17,733 bases of DNA from Gammaproteobacteria bacterium (GTDB lineage Bacteria > Pseudomonadota > Gammaproteobacteria > Pseudomonadales > Pseudohongiellaceae). Below, piece after piece: positions 14,361 through 17,733 of this stretch. A model generated the notes under the pieces. The model did not search any database. It had not been told where the DNA came from and saw only the letters and a list, made by a program, of their open reading frames with translations. The position numbers were made by a program, and so were the translations under genes. The stretch lies in the NCBI GenBank assembly GCA_003451715.1, contig DMJN01000127.1, positions 1 to 17,733 on the forward strand, written 5' to 3'. Position 1 is the stretch's first letter, and every line of letters starts with the position of its first letter.

Positions 14361-15896
14361 ATGAGTACCACAGATCAAGGCCGTCATATCTGCCTGATGG
14401 ACACCACACTGCGTGATGGTGAGCAGACCCAGGGTGTCTCCTTTTCAGTCAATGAAAAGGTCAGTATCGCCCGGGCCCTGCTGCAATCACTTAAGGTGGA
14501 CCGCATCGAAGTGGCTTCCGCCTGCGTTTCCGATGGCGAAAAGGAGGCGGTGTCACAGATTACGGCATGGGCGGCTGCGGAAGGCATGGCAGATCGGGTC
14601 GAGGTGCTCGGCTTCGTGGATTACCGGCGCAGCGTCGACTGGATTGTAAGCGCCGGCGGCAAGGTGATTAATCTCTTAACCAAGGGCAGTGAAAAACATT
14701 GTCGCGAGCAGCTGGGCAAGAATCTTCAGAGCCATATCGACGATATCTGCCGCACGGTCGACTATGCCAGGGAACAGGGCTTGAGGGTAAATATGTACCT
14801 GGAGGACTGGTCCAGCGGTTACCGGGATAGCCGCGACTATGTATTCGGCCTGGTGCAGGGAACCAGCCATCTGGGTATTGCCCACTACTTATTGCCCGAC
14901 ACATTAGGCTTGATGTCACCACCGGAAGTGACTGAGGCGCTCACGGACATGTTGCAGCGCTTTCCGGATCAGGAATTCGATTTTCACCCACATAACGATT
15001 ACGGTCTGGCCACTGCCAATGCGATGGCCGCCGTCAATGCAGGTATTAACAATATTCATTGCACCATGAATTGTCTGGGTGAACGGGCTGGCAATGCCTC
15101 ACTCCCCGAGGTGGCTGTGGCACTGAAAGATCAACTCAACATGCAGCTGTCCATCGACGAGAGCCGGATTGCGCTACTGAGTCACATGGTGGAAAACTTC
15201 TCCGGAAAGTGGATGGCCGCCAATACTCCTATAGTCGGTGCCGACGTATTCACCCAGACAGCCGGTATTCATGCAGACGGCGATATGAAAGGCGGCCTGT
15301 ATATTACCAACCTGAGCCCGGAGCGTTTCGATCGCAAACGAAGCTACGCCCTGGGCAAGATGAGTGGCAAGGCATCTATCATCAATAACCTGGAAGAACT
15401 CGGTATCAGCCTGGCAGAAGAAGACCTGGCCAAGGTATTGCAGCGGGTTGTCGAACTGGGAGACTCCAAACACGTCATTACCTCGGAGGACCTGCCCTTC
15501 ATCATCGCCGATGTCATGGAGAGCAAAGGCTATCAACACATCAGACTCTTGAACTGCTATATCAATACCGGCCTCGATGTGGACAGCACCGCCAGTGTGC
15601 GCGTTGCAATAGAAGAGGAAGAACTGCAAGCGTCTGGATCAGGCAACGGCGGCTTCGATGCCTTCATGGATGCCATCGGTAAGATCTTACAGACCCGAAA
15701 TTTCGTCATGCCAGCATTAACTGACTACGAGGTACATATTCCACGTGGTGGTAAGACCGATGCGCTGACCGAATGTATCATCACCTGGGAATCGGACGAA
15801 CAGAGTTTCCAGACTCGCGGAGTGGACGCCAATCAGGTGCTCGCTGCGGTTAAGGCAACCCTGCGCATGCTGAATATCATGTTGCATTCTTTATAG
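14361..15896 (+). CDS. 2-isopropylmalate synthase / (R)-citramalate synthase family enzyme
   Basis: A 511-residue acyltransferase of the HMG-CoA-lyase-like (DRE-TIM) group, which condenses acetyl-CoA with 2-oxoisovalerate (leucine pathway) or pyruvate (citramalate route to isoleucine). The TIM barrel carries MDTTLRDGEQ (about 13-22; D14 and R18), metal-ligand HPHND (H209, H211) and the signature NCLGERAGNASLPEV. The C-terminal part (from about 395) is a LeuA allosteric domain, so end-product inhibition is likely. Details such as KVDRIEVASACVSDGE and YLEDWSSG are unlike E. coli LeuA and resemble the form I recall from Bacteroidetes and citramalate synthases, so leuA and cimA cannot be separated here. 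ATG 14361 is preferred over GTG 14358: AGGA (14350-14353) is 7 bases away. It is convergent with the dehydrogenase at 16060. Confidence 0.85.
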   Translation: MSTTDQGRHICLMDTTLRDGEQTQGVSFSVNEKVSIARALLQSLKVDRIEVASACVSDGEKEAVSQITAWAAAEGMADRVEVLGFVDYRRSVDWIVSAGGKVINLLTKGSEKHCREQLGKNLQSHIDDICRTVDYAREQGLRVNMYLEDWSSGYRDSRDYVFGLVQGTSHLGIAHYLLPDTLGLMSPPEVTEALTDMLQRFPDQEFDFHPHNDYGLATANAMAAVNAGINNIHCTMNCLGERAGNASLPEVAVALKDQLNMQLSIDESRIALLSHMVENFSGKWMAANTPIVGADVFTQTAGIHADGDMKGGLYITNLSPERFDRKRSYALGKMSGKASIINNLEELGISLAEEDLAKVLQRVVELGDSKHVITSEDLPFIIADVMESKGYQHIRLLNCYINTGLDVDSTASVRVAIEEEELQASGSGNGGFDAFMDAIGKILQTRNFVMPALTDYEVHIPRGGKTDALTECIITWESDEQSFQTRGVDANQVLAAVKATLRMLNIMLHSL

Positions 15897-15928
15897 ATTG
15901 AATAAGTACATCCCTGTACTTATTCAAT
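15897..15928. repeat. 13-bp perfect inverted repeat directly after the synthase stop
   Basis: ATTGAATAAGTAC (15897-15909), loop ATCCCT and GTACTTATTCAAT (15916-15928) form a perfect hairpin beginning on the first base after the TAG. It could end or protect the transcript. Its tip, ACATCCCTGT, recurs in the fourth hairpin at 16007. Confidence 0.85.
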
Positions 15929-15931
15929 GTC

Positions 15932-15981
15932 GCCTTTAAATCACGGGCGCAAAAGCGTGGTTTTGCTGGTGATTTAAAGGC
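15932..15981. repeat. nested hairpin with 13-bp outer and 6-bp inner stem
   Basis: GCCTTTAAATCAC (15932-15944) pairs perfectly with GTGATTTAAAGGC (15969-15981). Inside, GCAAAA (15949-15954) pairs with TTTTGC (15961-15966) around GCGTGG. The whole can fold as one long stem-loop on either strand. Confidence 0.85.
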
Positions 15982-15984
15982 TCG

Positions 15985-16001
15985 CATTTGCTTCGCAAAT
16001 G
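15985..16001. repeat. 7-bp hairpin with TTC loop
   Basis: CATTTGC (15985-15991), loop TTC, GCAAATG (15995-16001). The tight C-TTC-G tip is characteristic of very stable RNA hairpins. Confidence 0.75.
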
Positions 16002-16021
16002 GCAGCACATCCCTGTGCCGC
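16002..16021. repeat. imperfect hairpin with ATCCCT loop
   Basis: GCAGCAC (16002-16008) pairs with GTGCCGC (16015-16021) apart from one A-C mismatch, around the same ATCCCT loop as the first hairpin. The shared 10-mer ACATCCCTGT (15908 and 16007) suggests related palindromic units. Confidence 0.65.
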
Positions 16022-16059
16022 ATCAGAGTTCTTTTTAGAATTTTGTGGTGAGAGGATTG

Positions 16060-17157
16060 CTAAAGCTTGCTGAGTTCTTCCACAACCAGGTCACCGAAGC
16101 CGTCCGTACTGATCATGTTTACATCCGACCCGGGTTTCGACAGGTCCGCTGTCGAATAGCCCTGGGCGAACACACTCTGCATGGCATGCCAGACGTTCTT
16201 CGCTTCCTGATCCAGAGAAAAACTCATTTCCAGCATCATGGCAACCGAGCCAATCATTGAGTAAGGATTGGCGATTCCCTGCCCGGCGATATCGGGAGCC
16301 GAGCCGTGGGAGGGTTCATAGTAGGCCTTGTCCGGGCCGATGCAGGCAGACGGCATCAGTCCGAGGGAACCGAGTATGCCACCACCCTGGTCGCTGAGGA
16401 TATCGCCAAACATGTTCTCCATCACCATCACATCGAATTGACCCGGATTGAGACACAGGTAGGTTGCCGCAGCATCTACCAGGAAATGCCGCACTTCGAC
16501 ATCTGGAAACTCGGTACCGATTTCACCCAGGACTTCATTCCACAGTACGCTGGACTTCAGCACATTGCTCTTGTGGATGTTGTGCAACACTTTGTTGCGC
16601 TTGCTGGCGGTTTCGAAAGCGACTCTGGCAATGCGGGCTATCTGGTCTTCATCGTATTCGAGACTCTCTTTGACGTAGCGCTTGCCCTGCTCATTAACGC
16701 CAGCTTCCTTGTTGCCGAAATAGAGTCCCCCCACCAGTTCCCTGATGATAATGAAGTCGATACCGTCTCCGATGATTTCAGGTTTCAGGGGCGAGAAACC
16801 GGCTAATGCCTTGGGTAAGTAGACGGGACGAAAGTTTGCAAAGGTGTCATAGCGGCGGCGCAATGGCAGCAGCGCACCACGCTCAGGTTGCATGTCGACA
16901 GGGATCTTCTTTGATTCTTCGTGGCTCAGACCAATAGGACCTTTCAGAATTGCATCGGCAGTGTCGCAGAGTGCCTTGGTTTCGTCGGGAAAGGAATGGC
17001 CGTGGCTGAAGTAGGCGCTGGCACCGAAGGCTCCCGGCAATAATTCGAAATTCAGGTCATTACGCTGGACTACAAGATTCAAGACCTTGACCGCCTCGGC
17101 CATGATCTCCGGGCCAATGCCGTCACCGTCAAGCAGCGCGATTTTGTATGAAGTCAT
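16060..17157 (-). CDS. leuB: 3-isopropylmalate dehydrogenase family enzyme
   Basis: A 365-residue NAD(P)-dependent beta-decarboxylating dehydrogenase, the usual LeuB size. Visible motifs are LLDGDGIGPEI (about 8-18), PERGALLPLR (about 91-100), FANFRPVYL, the catalytic-tyrosine segment ELVGGLYFG (about 140-148), the Mg-binding ENMFGDILSD and the nucleotide-loop YEPSHGSAPDIAGQGIANP. In leucine synthesis it oxidises and decarboxylates 3-isopropylmalate; relatives act on 3-methylmalate in the citramalate route. SDQGGGILGSLGLMPSA departs from the SDEASM-type segment of common LeuB, so it is a divergent branch and isocitrate-like substrates are not excluded. ATG 17157 is chosen for AGGA about 8 bases upstream and because the extra upstream codons show no conservation. 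It is convergent with its likely pathway partner. Confidence 0.85.
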   Translation of the reverse strand: MTSYKIALLDGDGIGPEIMAEAVKVLNLVVQRNDLNFELLPGAFGASAYFSHGHSFPDETKALCDTADAILKGPIGLSHEESKKIPVDMQPERGALLPLRRRYDTFANFRPVYLPKALAGFSPLKPEIIGDGIDFIIIRELVGGLYFGNKEAGVNEQGKRYVKESLEYDEDQIARIARVAFETASKRNKVLHNIHKSNVLKSSVLWNEVLGEIGTEFPDVEVRHFLVDAAATYLCLNPGQFDVMVMENMFGDILSDQGGGILGSLGLMPSACIGPDKAYYEPSHGSAPDIAGQGIANPYSMIGSVAMMLEMSFSLDQEAKNVWHAMQSVFAQGYSTADLSKPGSDVNMISTDGFGDLVVEELSKL

Positions 17158-17308
17158 ACTGGTGTCCTGAGAATAGTGAGTGGTCAGAAATGAGCCGCGT
17201 AATTTACCACGCAAGCGACTGACTGAACAGGCAGTACGTCTATTCTGAGGGGTAAAGGTTTAAGCTATGGGGTGAAGGGTGTGGCAGCTGTCTCTGTTTC
17301 CAACCCTG

Positions 17309-17479
17309 TTAGCCTAGTGCTTGCAGAACAATGGAAATCTGACGGATAAAGACCAGGGTAAGGATAATGACGATGGTGTAGACGACGCCGTCACCTAATT
17401 CCAAGCCGAAAAAGGTTTTCGACTTCTTTCCGCCGCTCTCGCTATTATTGGTTTCGTTGTCTTCGTCATCAAAACTCAT
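17309..17479 (-). CDS. small single-span membrane protein, 56 residues
   Basis: An open frame of 56 residues, ATG at 17479 and TAA at 17309, with AGAGGA about 10 bases before the start. The N-terminal half is acidic and serine/asparagine-rich (MSFDDEDNETNNSES), then GGKKSKTFFGLELGDG, then one hydrophobic helix, VVYTIVIILTLVFI (about 32-45), and a short amphipathic tail QISIVLQALG. The layout is typical of a small inner-membrane protein. I do not recognise a family. It lies upstream of leuB on the same strand, with 151 bases between them holding no gene, and is divergent from the transposase gene at the edge. Confidence 0.6.
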   Translation of the reverse strand: MSFDDEDNETNNSESGGKKSKTFFGLELGDGVVYTIVIILTLVFIRQISIVLQALG

Positions 17480-17565
17480 TTATGGAATTCCTCTTTCCAG
17501 CCCTTTTCACGAGCAGAGATGGAATCTTGTAGTATAGATATGTTTCCTAAGAGGCTTATCGGCAC

Positions 17566-17733
17566 TGTACCCCGTCAGCACCTATGGAACAGATATAGCA
17601 CGGGTTTAAAGGAGAGTTTTTGTTCATCCTAACGTGAGGAGTTGAGATGAAACAGAAACAAGCAGAACGACCCGCATCGTCAGAACGGATCATTCGTGAC
17701 ATCAAGCGCAAGACGCGTAAGCAATACAGTGCG
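17566..17733 (+). mobile_element. left end of an IS3-type insertion sequence, cut by the window edge
   Basis: The transposase start at 17647 implies that the element begins in the gene-free stretch 17480-17646. TGTACCCCGTCAGCA at 17566 starts with TG, as IS3-family ends do, and is offered as a tentative left end. The right end is outside the window, so neither inverted repeats nor target duplication can be checked. Confidence 0.4.
17647..17733 (+). CDS. IS3-family transposase OrfA, N-terminal part
   Basis: Twenty-nine codons are present before the window ends. GAGGAG (17636-17641) supports the ATG. The peptide begins MKQKQAERPASSERIIRDI and continues KRKTRKQYSA, which I recognise as the start of the helix-turn-helix OrfA of IS3-type elements; in relatives this runs on into EEKIRIVL. 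OrfA binds the element ends, and a frameshift with OrfB makes the active transposase. Whether the copy is intact cannot be seen. Confidence 0.75.
   Translation, partial: MKQKQAERPASSERIIRDIKRKTRKQYSA

Noticed and set aside
15174..15629. 151-codon open frame on minus inside the synthase gene
   Set aside because: Shadow of a strongly conserved gene, with no motif or ribosome binding site of its own.
16306..16806. 166-codon open frame on plus inside the leuB-family gene
   Set aside because: Lies fully inside a conserved dehydrogenase on the other strand and has no recognisable domain.

Overview
The window looks like a chromosomal segment of a marine-type gammaproteobacterium. The evidence is the pepA-holC pair, a DsbB of the E. 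coli type, an RDD membrane protein, AGGAG-type ribosome binding sites and moderate base composition. No rRNA, tRNA or CRISPR array is visible. No species can be named from the sequence alone.

Layout. Left edge (1-2049, minus strand): housekeeping pepA then holC. Divergent from them is a long plus-strand run: a hotdog-fold thioesterase (2314), an exported carboxymuconolactone-decarboxylase-like protein (2847), a DUF454 membrane protein (3811), dsbB (4306), a Tat-exported SoxC-like molybdenum sulfite dehydrogenase (5048), its overlapping monoheme cytochrome c partner (6264), a short-chain dehydrogenase with a signal peptide (6941), an exported metallo-beta-lactamase-fold hydrolase (7973) and a very large exported tricorn-type S41 protease (8986). 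Two less GC-rich genes follow: a stand-alone receiver-domain protein (12521) and a small orphan lipoprotein (13273). Right side: an RDD protein on minus (13686), an isopropylmalate/citramalate synthase on plus (14361) and, convergent with it, an isopropylmalate-dehydrogenase-family gene on minus (16060). Four hairpins are packed between these last two. A 56-residue membrane protein (17309, minus) and the first codons of an IS3-type transposase (17647, plus) close the window.

How the genes may work together. The stretch 2847-12339 is dominated by proteins meant for the cell envelope: six of the eight genes carry Sec or Tat signals and the other two are membrane proteins, one of them the disulfide-forming DsbB. 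The molybdoenzyme and cytochrome c clearly form a redox pair that would pass electrons to the respiratory chain. The exported dehydrogenase, metallohydrolase, CMD-like protein and protease could form a periplasmic oxidation, detoxification and degradation set with it, but the shared substrate is unknown and this is inference. The right-hand synthase and dehydrogenase belong to leucine or citramalate-isoleucine synthesis.

The most interesting candidates are the all-exported enzyme cluster, which has SoxCD-like genes without soxXYZAB nearby and an SDR with a leader peptide, and the tightly packed palindromes between the convergent biosynthesis genes.
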